Position numbers and translations under genes: made by a program. The notes under the pieces are model-generated. The model was not told the DNA's origin. It ran no database searches and saw only the letters and a list, made by a program, of their open reading frames with translations. Below are positions 24,985-34,098 of a stretch of DNA of 45,913 nucleotides, in pieces; the first letter of the stretch is position 1, and the number at the start of each line of letters is the position of its first letter. The DNA lies in the NCBI GenBank assembly GCA_030649935.1, contig JAUSFN010000005.1:1-45913 (forward strand), given 5' to 3'. Source of the DNA: Candidatus Planktophila sp. (lineage in GTDB: Bacteria > Actinomycetota > Actinomycetes > Nanopelagicales > Nanopelagicaceae).

Positions 24985-26129
24985 TATGTGGCCAATCGTA
25001 ATAGAAGTTCATGGGCTCTGGTTCGTGCATTCTCTTCTATGCCGCTGACATCAGCTAAATCCCGAAGCGTCGATGTTGCATAACCCTGACATGCCTCAAC
25101 TACCTCTTGAACAAGGGGAAGAATCGAAATAAAAGCAATCTTTTGCGAGATAAAAGCCTCCACGGCAACTTCATTAGCGGCGTTGAAGATCGCAGGCATT
25201 GCTCCACCAAGCTCTCCACAAACTCTAGCAAGTGCAACGGCAGGAAATTTTACAGAATCAATCGGTTCAAAGCTCCAAATATGTTTAAGTCCCCAATCGA
25301 TTGCGCCTGTGGCCTGTTCTAACCGATGTGGAAAGTTAAGGGCATAAGCAATTGCACCCTTCATATTCGGTGGGCTTGCCTGTGCAATAGTTGAACCATC
25401 TACATACTCAACCATTGAGTGAACTACTGATTGACGATGAATAACAGCATCAATTGAGCTATAAGGCACCTCAAATAAATAATGCGCCTCAATAATTTCA
25501 AGAGCTTTATTTACTAACGTCGCCGAGTTAATAGTGACAACTGCGCCCATATTCCACGTAGGGTGTTTGAGTGCATCGGCCACGCTAACTGCCTGCAAAT
25601 CGCTGCGATCTAGAAAAGGGCCACCGCTAGCAGTTAAAATTAATTTGCGTACTTCATCTTTTTTACCCGCAAGTGAGCACTGCCATATCGCCGAGTGCTC
25701 CGAGTCAACTGGAATAATCTGATGTGCTCTTGCCTTTGACATCACTAGATCACCTGCGGCTACGAGTGATTCTTTATTAGCAAGGGCTAGAGTATTTCCA
25801 GCATCGAGTGCGGCTAGCGTTGGTCCAAGCCCGATAGAGCCGGTTATTGCGTTGAGAACAACATCGCATTCGATAGCTGCGATCTCTCTTGAGGCAAGTG
25901 GCCCACCAATTACTGTGACACCTGGAAGTGCCTGGCGAATCTCTTCGGCATTTTTTACTACACCAATAAATTTGACGTTAAATGCCTTCGCCTGCTCGAT
26001 AACACGCGCTGGATTACTGCCGGCGGATGAAATAGCAATAACCCGGAAGGAACCTTCATGTGTAGCAACAATCTCTAACGCCTGTCGCCCGATCGAACCC
26101 GTTGAACCAAGAATTACTACTTCACGCAT
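24984..26129 (-). CDS. dxr: 1-deoxy-D-xylulose 5-phosphate reductoisomerase
   Basis: Dxr converts DXP to MEP with NADPH, the second step of the MEP pathway. The 381-residue protein has the NADPH-binding motif LGSTGSIGRQALEI near 7-20, the substrate and metal site in DSEHSAIWQC and LTASGGPFLDR, and the flexible loop HPTWNMG. The C-terminal helical domain is complete. Its ATG directly abuts the stop of the upstream agmatinase gene, so the polyamine genes probably read through into dxr. Confidence 0.97.
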   Translation of the reverse strand: MREVVILGSTGSIGRQALEIVATHEGSFRVIAISSAGSNPARVIEQAKAFNVKFIGVVKNAEEIRQALPGVTVIGGPLASREIAAIECDVVLNAITGSIGLGPTLAALDAGNTLALANKESLVAAGDLVMSKARAHQIIPVDSEHSAIWQCSLAGKKDEVRKLILTASGGPFLDRSDLQAVSVADALKHPTWNMGAVVTINSATLVNKALEIIEAHYLFEVPYSSIDAVIHRQSVVHSMVEYVDGSTIAQASPPNMKGAIAYALNFPHRLEQATGAIDWGLKHIWSFEPIDSVKFPAVALARVCGELGGAMPAIFNAANEVAVEAFISQKIAFISILPLVQEVVEACQGYATSTLRDLADVSGIEENARTRAHELLLRLAT

Positions 26130-27128
26130 TTAGCGATCCAGAAGGTTTTGTGTTGGTGAATACCTCTCACCCGATCGACGTTTGGCAATCGCACTTAACG
26201 CCTCAAGAACCACCCGGTTAGCAAGGATCGCTGTTATATCGGCGTTATCAAAGGCCGGTGCCACTTCTACGACATCCATTCCGACCACCGGTAGTTCAAG
26301 ACAGATTCGGCGGATCGATTCAAGAAGTTCTCGGCTAGTCATGCCACCGGGCTCAGGTGTTCCTGTACCTGGCGCCATTCCTGGATCAACTACATCAATA
26401 TCAACGGATAAGAAAACTCCCTGGCAGCCATCAGTGAGTGTGGCAAAAGATTCATCTAAAACCGAATTTAATCCTCGGTGATGTATTTCGGTCATTTCAT
26501 ATGAGCGCATTCCTTGATCGCGCATCCAATCCAAGACCTTTGCATCAGGCCAATAACCACGCAGACCTAACTGCAAAAAACGATCGCCCCGAACAACACC
26601 GGTTTCAATCAAGCGACGCATTGGTGTTCCATGTCCGATCAATGCGCCCCATTGATCTTCGCCCGTGTCAGCATGGGCATCAAAGTGAATCATTGAGATA
26701 GTCCCTAGACCTCGGTGTCGTGCAATTCCTACCACATCGGCCGAAGCTATTGAATGGTCTCCTCCGAGAATTACTGGAATTGCACCGGCTCGAGAGATTT
26801 TTTCGGTAGCTTGAGCTAATACCTCAAGAGATGCGACTAGGTCACCGCCAGGCATCATTAAATCCCCGGCATCGACGACTTTCATAGTTTTCAATGCATC
26901 GATTCGAAGCGCAAGATGTGGGCGTTCGCCATCGTGCGGAAGATAATCTCCTCCGCGAATCGCTTGCGGACCGAACTTTGCACCAGAGCGATGTGATGTT
27001 CCGCTATCAATTGGAGCGCCAACAATTACTACATCGGCATCGGCGAAAGTAGATTCAATATCTAGATCACACCGTTCGATTCCAAGAAAGGTAAAGTCAG
27101 GGCCATACATGTTGCCGTGGTTGGTCAT
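26130..27128 (-). CDS. speB: Agmatinase / ureohydrolase family enzyme
   Basis: A 332-residue manganese ureohydrolase predicted to split agmatine into putrescine and urea. The metal-binding motifs are intact: GGDHSIASA, HFDAHADTG, and SVDIDVVDPGMAPGTGTPEPG. The N-terminal SGTSHRSGAKFGPQAIR is typical of the agmatinase branch, although guanidinobutyrase and related guanidino hydrolases share it. Its neighbours (polyamine importer, amine oxidase, aldehyde dehydrogenase) support a polyamine role. Urease is not in the window. Confidence 0.87.
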   Translation of the reverse strand: MTNHGNMYGPDFTFLGIERCDLDIESTFADADVVIVGAPIDSGTSHRSGAKFGPQAIRGGDYLPHDGERPHLALRIDALKTMKVVDAGDLMMPGGDLVASLEVLAQATEKISRAGAIPVILGGDHSIASADVVGIARHRGLGTISMIHFDAHADTGEDQWGALIGHGTPMRRLIETGVVRGDRFLQLGLRGYWPDAKVLDWMRDQGMRSYEMTEIHHRGLNSVLDESFATLTDGCQGVFLSVDIDVVDPGMAPGTGTPEPGGMTSRELLESIRRICLELPVVGMDVVEVAPAFDNADITAILANRVVLEALSAIAKRRSGERYSPTQNLLDR

Positions 27129-27151
27129 TGCTTAAGAATAGGCGTAAAACT

Positions 27152-28564
27152 TTAGGAATCGAACCCTAAACCCAATAAATCCAGAAGCTTGAGCCATAGG
27201 TTGCGTTTGCCACCTTTTTCATCGGCTCGATTTATGGACCATTGTGTAAAGCGAATAAAGATAAATCTAAATGGCTCAGGTGGGAAAGGCCATGGTTTTT
27301 TGCGAACCATAGCAAGACGCGTTCGTTCATTATCGATGCCATCTAGGAGGTCGAGCATCACTTGTGCTCCAAAACGAGTTGAAGCTACTCCAAGACCCGT
27401 ATATCCCATTACATAGGCAACGCGGCCCCGATAGGCCTTGCCCCAAAAAGGTGAAAAGCGTGAGCAGGTATCAATTGCACCACCCCAACCATGTGTGAAT
27501 TTAATCCCTTTGAGCTGCGGGAAAGTTTCTAGAAAAGCCGCCGCCAGGTGGGCGTAAGTCTGTGCATCTGATTCATACTCTTGACGCACTTTTCCTCGGA
27601 AATTATAAATTGCATCATAACCGCCCCACAAAATCTCATTATCTTTCGTCAGTCGATAATAGTGGAACTGATTACCAGCATCAGATAAACCTTCTCGACC
27701 TTTCCAACCAATTGAATCTAACTGTTCGCGAGTCAAAGGCTCAGTTACTAATTGAAAATCATATACAGGCACTACATACTTATGGGCACGCCTGACAAGT
27801 GATTTAAAAACATTAGTTGCAAGTGCAACTTTCTGGGCGTACACACTTCCGTATGGTGTATGAACAATCATTGCGCTATTAGTTCGCTCTAGCGATTCAA
27901 CATGGGTATTTTCAAAAATCTTTACTCCAAGTTTTATGCACACTCGCTCTAAACCCCAGACTAAACGTGCTGGATCAACGAGCGCGGTTCCATCTGGATC
28001 CCACAACGCTCCTTTATACAGTGGAGATTTAACACGTGCTTGAATTTGGTTTTGATCCAAAAGTTCAACGTTATCGCCGAATGAGTTTCGCAGGCCCGCC
28101 TCTTTTATCATCGATTCCATTTGCCACGTTTCGATTGCGATACGGAGTTCGCCGTTCCATTCAAAATCGCACTCAATGCCGTATTTCTTAATTGTTGCTT
28201 CGATGCCATCTAAATTTTCACGTCCCATACGTTCGATAATCGCCATCTCATCTTTAAAACGGTTATAACCATTCATAAATCCATGCGTAAGTGAGTAGCT
28301 ACAGAAACCACCGTTTCGTCCAGATGCCCCAGCGCCGGTTACGCGTTGCTCGAGCAGAATCACTTCACGTTCTGGGTTCTGCTCTTTTGCCAGGAGCGCG
28401 GTCCAGAGACCGGTATAGCCTGCCCCGACTATGCATAAATCAGTTGTGGCATCCCCGATTAATGTTGGATGCGGCAGAGGTTCTAGTGGATCTTCATCTA
28501 GCCAATACAAAGCTGGCTGCATATAGATGAGATGTTTAAGAATTGAGGGATCGATGGATGACAT
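27152..28564 (-). CDS. FAD-dependent amine oxidase, PuuB/OrdL-like
   Basis: A 470-residue flavoenzyme of the D-amino acid oxidase (DAO) superfamily. The FAD-binding motif IVGAGYTGLWTALLA starts at about 45, followed by LLEQRVTGAGASGRNGG, a DAO-type segment, and a C-terminal FAD contact in YVMGYTGLGVASTRFGA. PuuB-like members oxidise gamma-glutamylputrescine; others oxidise putrescine or N-methyl amino acids. No glutamate-putrescine ligase is present here, so direct polyamine oxidation is possible. The annotated ATG lacks a clear ribosome site; the ATG 14 codons later (28522) is an alternative. A basic 40-residue tail after residue 430 is unusual. Confidence 0.83.
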   Translation of the reverse strand: MSSIDPSILKHLIYMQPALYWLDEDPLEPLPHPTLIGDATTDLCIVGAGYTGLWTALLAKEQNPEREVILLEQRVTGAGASGRNGGFCSYSLTHGFMNGYNRFKDEMAIIERMGRENLDGIEATIKKYGIECDFEWNGELRIAIETWQMESMIKEAGLRNSFGDNVELLDQNQIQARVKSPLYKGALWDPDGTALVDPARLVWGLERVCIKLGVKIFENTHVESLERTNSAMIVHTPYGSVYAQKVALATNVFKSLVRRAHKYVVPVYDFQLVTEPLTREQLDSIGWKGREGLSDAGNQFHYYRLTKDNEILWGGYDAIYNFRGKVRQEYESDAQTYAHLAAAFLETFPQLKGIKFTHGWGGAIDTCSRFSPFWGKAYRGRVAYVMGYTGLGVASTRFGAQVMLDLLDGIDNERTRLAMVRKKPWPFPPEPFRFIFIRFTQWSINRADEKGGKRNLWLKLLDLLGLGFDS

Positions 28565-28582
28565 AAGGATACGAGAGGTAGT

Positions 28583-29419
28583 TTAGCGAGCTTTTTTACG
28601 GTTTACTAACTGCCCCGCTATTACAATCGCTAAAGCTAAGAAAAACATCGAAGATCCGATGACATTTGCCTGGGCAGGTATACCGCGCGCGGCCGAGACA
28701 TAGACAAACTTCGGAAAAGTCGTCATTGTTCCAGAATTAAAGTTTGTGATAATAAAATCATCGAACGAGAGTGAGAATGCAAGTAAAGCGGCAGCGGCGA
28801 TTCCAGGGGCTACCAGTGGAAGAGTTACACGGCGAAAAGTCTCAACTTCATTGGCATATAAATCCATTGCCGCTTGCTCTAGACGAGGATCGAGACTGGC
28901 GATTCGCGCCTTAACTGTAACTACCACAAATGAAATGCAGAAAACTACATGTGCAATTACCGTAGGCCAAAAACCTGGATTGACTTTGAAGACCAAGAAA
29001 AGAGAGAGTAGGGATGCGCCTAAGACAATCTCAGGGGTCGCCATTGGTAAGAAAATAAGAAGGTTAGAGCTTGAACGACCTGCAAATTTATACCGAGCAA
29101 TAGCAAAGGCGATCATTGTTCCAAGAATCGTAGAAAAGACTGTCGCTAGAAATCCGATTTTTATTGAGTTGCCAAGAGCTTCACAAATCTGCGGAGCACC
29201 GCACGGGTTCTGCCAGTTGCTAAAAGTAAATCCCTTCCAAATTAAATTGCTCTTACCTGAATCATTAAATGAAAATGCGAAGGTATATGCAACTGGGATA
29301 AATAGATAACTAAAACCAAAAAACATATAAATTCGTAGAAGATTTCTTCCGAACCAGCGTGAAAGTCGGGCGTTTAATGGAATCGTCGGAATGGGGGCTT
29401 CTTTAACTTTAGTGCTCAT
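28583..29419 (-). CDS. potC: Polyamine ABC transporter permease PotC type
   Basis: A 278-residue inner-membrane subunit of a spermidine/putrescine-type importer. It has the PotC N-terminal span (FFGFSYLFIPVAYTFAFSFN), the segment FTFSNWQNPCG, and an EAA loop EQAAMDLYANEVETFRRVTL with conserved glycine region LVAPG. Six spans are visible. Its ATG overlaps the potB stop (ATGA). Confidence 0.9.
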   Translation of the reverse strand: MSTKVKEAPIPTIPLNARLSRWFGRNLLRIYMFFGFSYLFIPVAYTFAFSFNDSGKSNLIWKGFTFSNWQNPCGAPQICEALGNSIKIGFLATVFSTILGTMIAFAIARYKFAGRSSSNLLIFLPMATPEIVLGASLLSLFLVFKVNPGFWPTVIAHVVFCISFVVVTVKARIASLDPRLEQAAMDLYANEVETFRRVTLPLVAPGIAAAALLAFSLSFDDFIITNFNSGTMTTFPKFVYVSAARGIPAQANVIGSSMFFLALAIVIAGQLVNRKKAR

Positions 29420-30276
29420 ACCAACTCGTCCGTTCCGGCTTTTCGAATATATAGCGTCACAAGAATTAATATTGCTGCCATCAAAGTAAATGAGAGAGCT
29501 GCGGCCGTTGGATAGTCAACAATTTTGAAATAGCGTGACTCAATAACATTTCCGATCATCTTTGTATTAGGACTTCCGAGAATGGAGGCATTTACATAGT
29601 CACCAGCAGCTGGAATAAATGTCAGCAAAGTACCGGCAACAACACCGGGCATCGAAAGCGGGACCGTAACTTTGCGGAAAGTTGTGATCGCATTGGCATA
29701 AAGATCTCCCGAGGCCTCAATTGTGCGAGGGTCTATGCGCTCAAGTGAGGCATATAGTGGCAAGGTCATAAAGGGAAGAAAGTTATACGTCATACCGGCC
29801 ACTACTGCTACGGCGGTGGATGTTATCGTGGTCTGCTCGCCCATTAAGTTCAGGCTTCGAAGTGTTGGAACTAGAAAACCCTCTTCACCAAGGATCTGTT
29901 TCCATGCAACTGTGCGAAGCAAAAATGAGGTAAAAAAAGGAGCAACCACTAATACCAAGAGAATATTCTTAAATTTGCCTGATTTAAATGCAATTGCATA
30001 AGCAAGTGGATATGCGATTGCTAGAGCAAAGATTGTCGCCAAACTTGCATAGATGAAAGAGCGGTAAAATTGTTCTCTATTTTCTAGAAAAGCATCGATG
30101 TAGTTGCTAAATGCAAAGCTCTGTTCGTATTGACCTGTATCACCACCCACGATGGCAGTTTGCGTCGATGTCTGCGCAAGGTTCATAATCGGCAGGATAA
30201 AAAATGTAAATAGAAATGCAAAACCTGGAAATAACAAGAGGTAGGGAACACGCACCTTTGGCAAGGTCATGCTCAT
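29416..30276 (-). CDS. potB: Polyamine ABC transporter permease PotB type
   Basis: A 286-residue membrane subunit pairing with the PotC-like permease. It shows an N-terminal span (LLLFPGFAFLFTFFILPIMN), the characteristic FLLRTVAWKQILGEEG segment and the EAA loop EASGDLYANAITTFRKVTV, then PLSMPGVVAGTLLTFIPAAGDY, which is a strong PotB signature. It lies six bases downstream of potA. Confidence 0.91.
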   Translation of the reverse strand: MSMTLPKVRVPYLLLFPGFAFLFTFFILPIMNLAQTSTQTAIVGGDTGQYEQSFAFSNYIDAFLENREQFYRSFIYASLATIFALAIAYPLAYAIAFKSGKFKNILLVLVVAPFFTSFLLRTVAWKQILGEEGFLVPTLRSLNLMGEQTTITSTAVAVVAGMTYNFLPFMTLPLYASLERIDPRTIEASGDLYANAITTFRKVTVPLSMPGVVAGTLLTFIPAAGDYVNASILGSPNTKMIGNVIESRYFKIVDYPTAAALSFTLMAAILILVTLYIRKAGTDELV

Positions 30277-30282
30277 TACTCG

Positions 30283-31428
30283 TTATTCATCTAACTGCTC
30301 TGGATCTACCTCAGTACCGGCCTCAATGTCTTCATCTCCTCGTAGACCAAAAGTAAAGTTAGGCTCCCAAGAGATGACAACCTCTTCACCCTTATTAAAT
30401 GGCGGTACCCCATCATCGTTTTGTTCAAAGACCATCAACTCTTGTCCCCATGGCATTGCAACTACATACTGCGTGCTCACACCGATATATGAGACATCTT
30501 CGATTCGGCCACCAGTTAAAACGTTGCCACGCACCGTCGAGCCTGTTCGGGAGATGCGGAACTTCTCTGGACGTATTCCAGCATAGAGAGAGCTATCGAC
30601 GGCATGAGAGCGCGACTTCGGCATGGATATCTTTTGGCCAAAGAGATCGATAACTAAACTATCACCATCATTTCCATCAATCTTTCCTTTAATCAGATTT
30701 GACTGTCCAAGAAAGTTTGCAACAAATGCAGTCTCTGGATCATCATATAAATCAACTGGAGAGCCCATTTGCTCAATTCTGCCCTCGTTCATAACTGCGA
30801 TTGTGTCGGCCATAGTCATAGCCTCTTCTTGATCGTGAGTTACATGCACAAAGGTAAGGCCGACTTCGCGTTGAATCCACTTGAGTTCAATCTGCATCTG
30901 ACGGCGCAGTTTCAAATCAAGTGCACCAAGTGGCTCATCCAATAGTAAGAGCGCAGGCCGGTTTACGATTGCGCGGGCAAGTGCAATGCGCTGTTGCTGT
31001 CCACCGGATAACTGTGTTGGCTTGCGCTCGGCAAGATGCGGGAGCTCAACAAGGTTGAGCACTTTATCGACCTGCTCTTTCACATCTTTAACTCCTCGAC
31101 GGCGTAAACCAAAAGCGATATTTTCAAAGATAGTTAAATGTGGAAAGAGTGCATAATTTTGAAAAACGGTATTGATGGGACGTTGATAGGGGCGAGTCGT
31201 AGTTATGTCAGTATCGCCTAAGTGAATACTTCCAACCGTTGGCTCTTCAAGTCCGGCAACCATGCGAAGCGTCGTTGTTTTGCCGCAGCCCGAAGGTCCA
31301 AGAAGTGCAAAAAAAGAGCCCTTAGGAATCGTTAGCGTTAAATCATCAACGGCTGTGAAATCACCGTAAGTTTTGGTGATTCGAGTTAGCCGTAAATCCC
31401 CACGTGCATCAATTGGATCAATGGCCAC
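30283..31428 (-). CDS. potA: Polyamine ABC transporter ATP-binding protein PotA type
   Basis: The 381-residue ATPase of the importer. Walker A LLGPSGCGKTT lies at about 43-53, signature QLSGGQQQRIALARAI, Walker B LLLLDEPLGALD, H-loop VHVTHDQEEAM; the C-terminal TOBE/MOP regulatory domain from about 240 fits PotA. It starts with GTG: the codon at 31426-31428 overlaps the stop TAG of the binding-protein gene by one base, indicating coupling. The DEAM/EDAM style and neighbours favour putrescine/spermidine over iron or sulfate. Confidence 0.92.
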   Translation of the reverse strand: MAIDPIDARGDLRLTRITKTYGDFTAVDDLTLTIPKGSFFALLGPSGCGKTTTLRMVAGLEEPTVGSIHLGDTDITTTRPYQRPINTVFQNYALFPHLTIFENIAFGLRRRGVKDVKEQVDKVLNLVELPHLAERKPTQLSGGQQQRIALARAIVNRPALLLLDEPLGALDLKLRRQMQIELKWIQREVGLTFVHVTHDQEEAMTMADTIAVMNEGRIEQMGSPVDLYDDPETAFVANFLGQSNLIKGKIDGNDGDSLVIDLFGQKISMPKSRSHAVDSSLYAGIRPEKFRISRTGSTVRGNVLTGGRIEDVSYIGVSTQYVVAMPWGQELMVFEQNDDGVPPFNKGEEVVISWEPNFTFGLRGDEDIEAGTEVDPEQLDE

Positions 31429-32600
31429 TAATTGCCTTGAGCCTGCTGAAACGCCTCGGCCCAGGTTGTCTCCTCAGCAGGAGTCAAAGAACGGAAAACA
31501 TGGAGGCGAGAAGAAGTATTTTCGCTAGGGAAAATGAACTCACTCGTTGCAAGCTCAGGTGCAATCTTTTCCATCTCAGCCTGAGCTCCTTGAACTGGAC
31601 ATACATAGTTAACGTAGGCGGCAACTTCGGCGGCAACTACAGGATCGTAGTAATAATTAATTAACTTTTCGCCATTTGCTTTACCGCTTGGTGAGGCCGT
31701 GGATGGAATCATCAAATTATCACCTGAGATTGTGCCGCCCGACTCTGGAATTGCAAAGTCGAACTTACCCTCATTCTCATTTGCGAGAATGAACATATCC
31801 CCTGACCAGCCAATAACCGCGGTTGCATCACCTGAGGTTAAATCTTCAGCATATTCATTGCCCTTAACGCCACGAATCCAACCATCGGAAATCTTGCCGG
31901 CCATGAAATCTACGGCGTTCATAAATTGATCTTCAGTGACAGTTGTAATATCCACGCCTTGAGCAAGAAGAATTACTCCGATCGTGTCACGCATTTCAGT
32001 GAGTACAACGATCTTGCCCTTGTTCTGTGGTGCAAAGAGATCATCGAGAGTACGTATGCCCTTTGGATTCTTCTCAGTATTCCAACCAAAGCCAGACATG
32101 ATGCCCTGCCATGTAAGTGAAGATTCGCGCATTGGGTCATACGACGGTGATTTAAGAGAATCCAAAATGTTTCCTGCATTTGGAATATTTGCTAAATCAA
32201 ATTTCTGTGTATATCCAAGGCGCATCCATCGCGCCGCCATCCAGTCAGTTGGTGTGACTACGTCATAGCCAATGTCTTCGCCGAGCTTGAGCTGTGCCTG
32301 CACTTTTCCAAAGAACTCATCGTTGTCGTTGTAATCTTCAAAGTACTGGGCATCGATTCCAGTTGACTCAGAGAATTTAACGAGAGTTGGATAGGTTTTG
32401 GTTGCCTCATCAAAATCTAAATACAAAGGCCAGTTGCCCCATCGCACTGAGTTTTCAGCAGCTGAATCACCACTACCACCACATGCTGCTAGTAAGCCGA
32501 CAGCTCCTAATCCGCCTGCGCCTGCAAGAACGCTTCTGCGCGAAATGCGAGCGCTAAGAATTGAACGTGCCTCTGGTGAGATTGATCGCTCTGTTGCCAT
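31428..32600 (-). CDS. potD: Polyamine-binding lipoprotein PotD type with twin-arginine signal
   Basis: A 390-residue substrate-binding protein. The N-terminus carries a twin-arginine motif (ISRRSVLAGAGG, R21-R22) and a lipobox LLAAC (C40), so it is predicted to be exported folded through Tat and then lipid-anchored. The mature part has the PotD/PotF core with VRWGNWPLYLDF, YDVVTPTDWM and VIGWSGDMFI. The reading frame extends to 32651, but AAGGAG upstream of the ATG at 32600 and the signal peptide set the start. It lies 40 bases after the aldehyde dehydrogenase gene. Confidence 0.92.
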   Translation of the reverse strand: MATERSISPEARSILSARISRRSVLAGAGGLGAVGLLAACGGSGDSAAENSVRWGNWPLYLDFDEATKTYPTLVKFSESTGIDAQYFEDYNDNDEFFGKVQAQLKLGEDIGYDVVTPTDWMAARWMRLGYTQKFDLANIPNAGNILDSLKSPSYDPMRESSLTWQGIMSGFGWNTEKNPKGIRTLDDLFAPQNKGKIVVLTEMRDTIGVILLAQGVDITTVTEDQFMNAVDFMAGKISDGWIRGVKGNEYAEDLTSGDATAVIGWSGDMFILANENEGKFDFAIPESGGTISGDNLMIPSTASPSGKANGEKLINYYYDPVVAAEVAAYVNYVCPVQGAQAEMEKIAPELATSEFIFPSENTSSRLHVFRSLTPAEETTWAEAFQQAQGN

Positions 32601-32640
32601 TCTGATGTACTCCTTAGAAAGTGAGGTTCTGGCGCAAATT

Positions 32641-34065
32641 CTATGCCCCAAGATTGGTCATTACATGCTTAATCCGTGTGTAATCTTCAAAACCATAGGC
32701 CGATAAATCTTTGCCGTAGCCTGAACGTTTAAAGCCACCATGTGGCATTTCAGCGACGATGGGGATATGGGTATTGATCCATACACAACCAAAGTCGAAG
32801 GCCTTGGCCATACGCATTGCACGGCCATGATCCTTAGTCCAGATGCTCGATGCAAGGCCATAGTCAACACCATTTGCCATAGATACAGCCTCGGCCTCAT
32901 CGCTAAAACTCTGCACGGTGATTACAGGTCCAAAGATTTCATTTTGAATCATCTCGTCATCTTGGTGCAGGCCAGCGACAACGGTTGCCGGGAAGAAAAA
33001 TCCTGGTCGGTCTAGCGCGCTTCCCCCACTCATCACGCTGGCATGTGCTGGTAGGCGATCAAGAAAGCCCGAAACTCGCGCTAATTGGTTGGCGTTATTT
33101 ACTGGACCGAGGAAGACATCTTCATCTGGAGCCCCGATGGCAACTGCCTTAGCTTGCGCGCTCAAAAGTGCAACAAAATCCTCATACACCTTCGCTTGAA
33201 CAATCACGCGAGTTGCAGCGGTGCAGTCCTGGCCAGCATTGAAATATCCTGCAATTGCAATAGCTTCGGCGGCGGCCTCTAAGTCGGCATCGGCAAATAC
33301 AACGACGGGTGCTTTGCCACCTAACTCTAAATGAACGCGCTTAAGTTGGGCAGCTGCAGATTGAGCAACTTGAATTCCTGCGGCAATGGATCCAGTAATT
33401 GAAACCATGTCAGGGCGCTTGTGTTCAACCACTGCACGTCCAGTTTCGCGCTCTCCACAGACCACATTGAAGACTCCGTCAGGTAAGTACTCGGCCATCA
33501 GCGATGCCATCCACACCGTTGAAGCAGGTGTCGTATCACTTGGTTTCAAAACAACGGTATTGCCAGCTGCAATTGCAGGTGCCCATTTCCAAACGGCCAT
33601 CATCATTGGATAGTTCCATGGCGTTACTTGGCCGATGACACCGATTGGCTCGCGACGAATCATTGATGTCATACCTGGCATATATTCGCCGGCAGATTTA
33701 CCTTCAAGGATTCTTGCAGCTCCGGCAAAGAATCGAATTTGATCGACCATTGGCGGAACTTCCTCCGTCGTAGTTAATGAAATTGGCTTACCTGTATTTC
33801 GGCACTCAATTGCAATTATTTCGCTCTGGCGATCTTCAATTGCATCTGCAATCTTTAATAACGCTCGTTGTCGTTGCGATGGTGTTGAGTCGCGCCACCC
33901 AGGAAATGCATCACTTGCTGCGCTAAAAGCGGCATCGATATCGGCTGCATTTGATTTCGGCGCAGTTGCATATGCCGATCCTGTAGATGGATTTATAAGT
34001 GAGCTTGTTTCACCGGACGTGCTGTCTACGGCGCTGCCATTAATGAAGTTCTTTAACTTTTCCAT
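32641..34065 (-). CDS. Aldehyde dehydrogenase, probable 4-aminobutyraldehyde dehydrogenase
   Basis: A 474-residue NAD(P)-dependent aldehyde dehydrogenase with all catalytic residues: N151 in PWNYPMMM, E247 in LELGGKAP and the nucleophile C281 in FNAGQDCTAATRV. Length and the FNAGQDCTA active site are those of the PatD/YdcW group that oxidises 4-aminobutyraldehyde to GABA. Next to a polyamine importer and an amine oxidase this role fits well; related betaine-aldehyde or other omega-amino aldehyde substrates remain possible. It is the first gene of the polyamine block, 33 bases downstream of rlmN. Confidence 0.88.
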   Translation of the reverse strand: MEKLKNFINGSAVDSTSGETSSLINPSTGSAYATAPKSNAADIDAAFSAASDAFPGWRDSTPSQRQRALLKIADAIEDRQSEIIAIECRNTGKPISLTTTEEVPPMVDQIRFFAGAARILEGKSAGEYMPGMTSMIRREPIGVIGQVTPWNYPMMMAVWKWAPAIAAGNTVVLKPSDTTPASTVWMASLMAEYLPDGVFNVVCGERETGRAVVEHKRPDMVSITGSIAAGIQVAQSAAAQLKRVHLELGGKAPVVVFADADLEAAAEAIAIAGYFNAGQDCTAATRVIVQAKVYEDFVALLSAQAKAVAIGAPDEDVFLGPVNNANQLARVSGFLDRLPAHASVMSGGSALDRPGFFFPATVVAGLHQDDEMIQNEIFGPVITVQSFSDEAEAVSMANGVDYGLASSIWTKDHGRAMRMAKAFDFGCVWINTHIPIVAEMPHGGFKRSGYGKDLSAYGFEDYTRIKHVMTNLGA

Positions 34066-34098
34066 GGGGTTGAGCCTACCAAGTGCGAGAAAAGCTAA

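Noticed and set aside
28746-29309. Plus-strand open frame of 187 codons opposite potC
   Set aside because: Antisense shadow of a permease; no start signal or recognisable domain.
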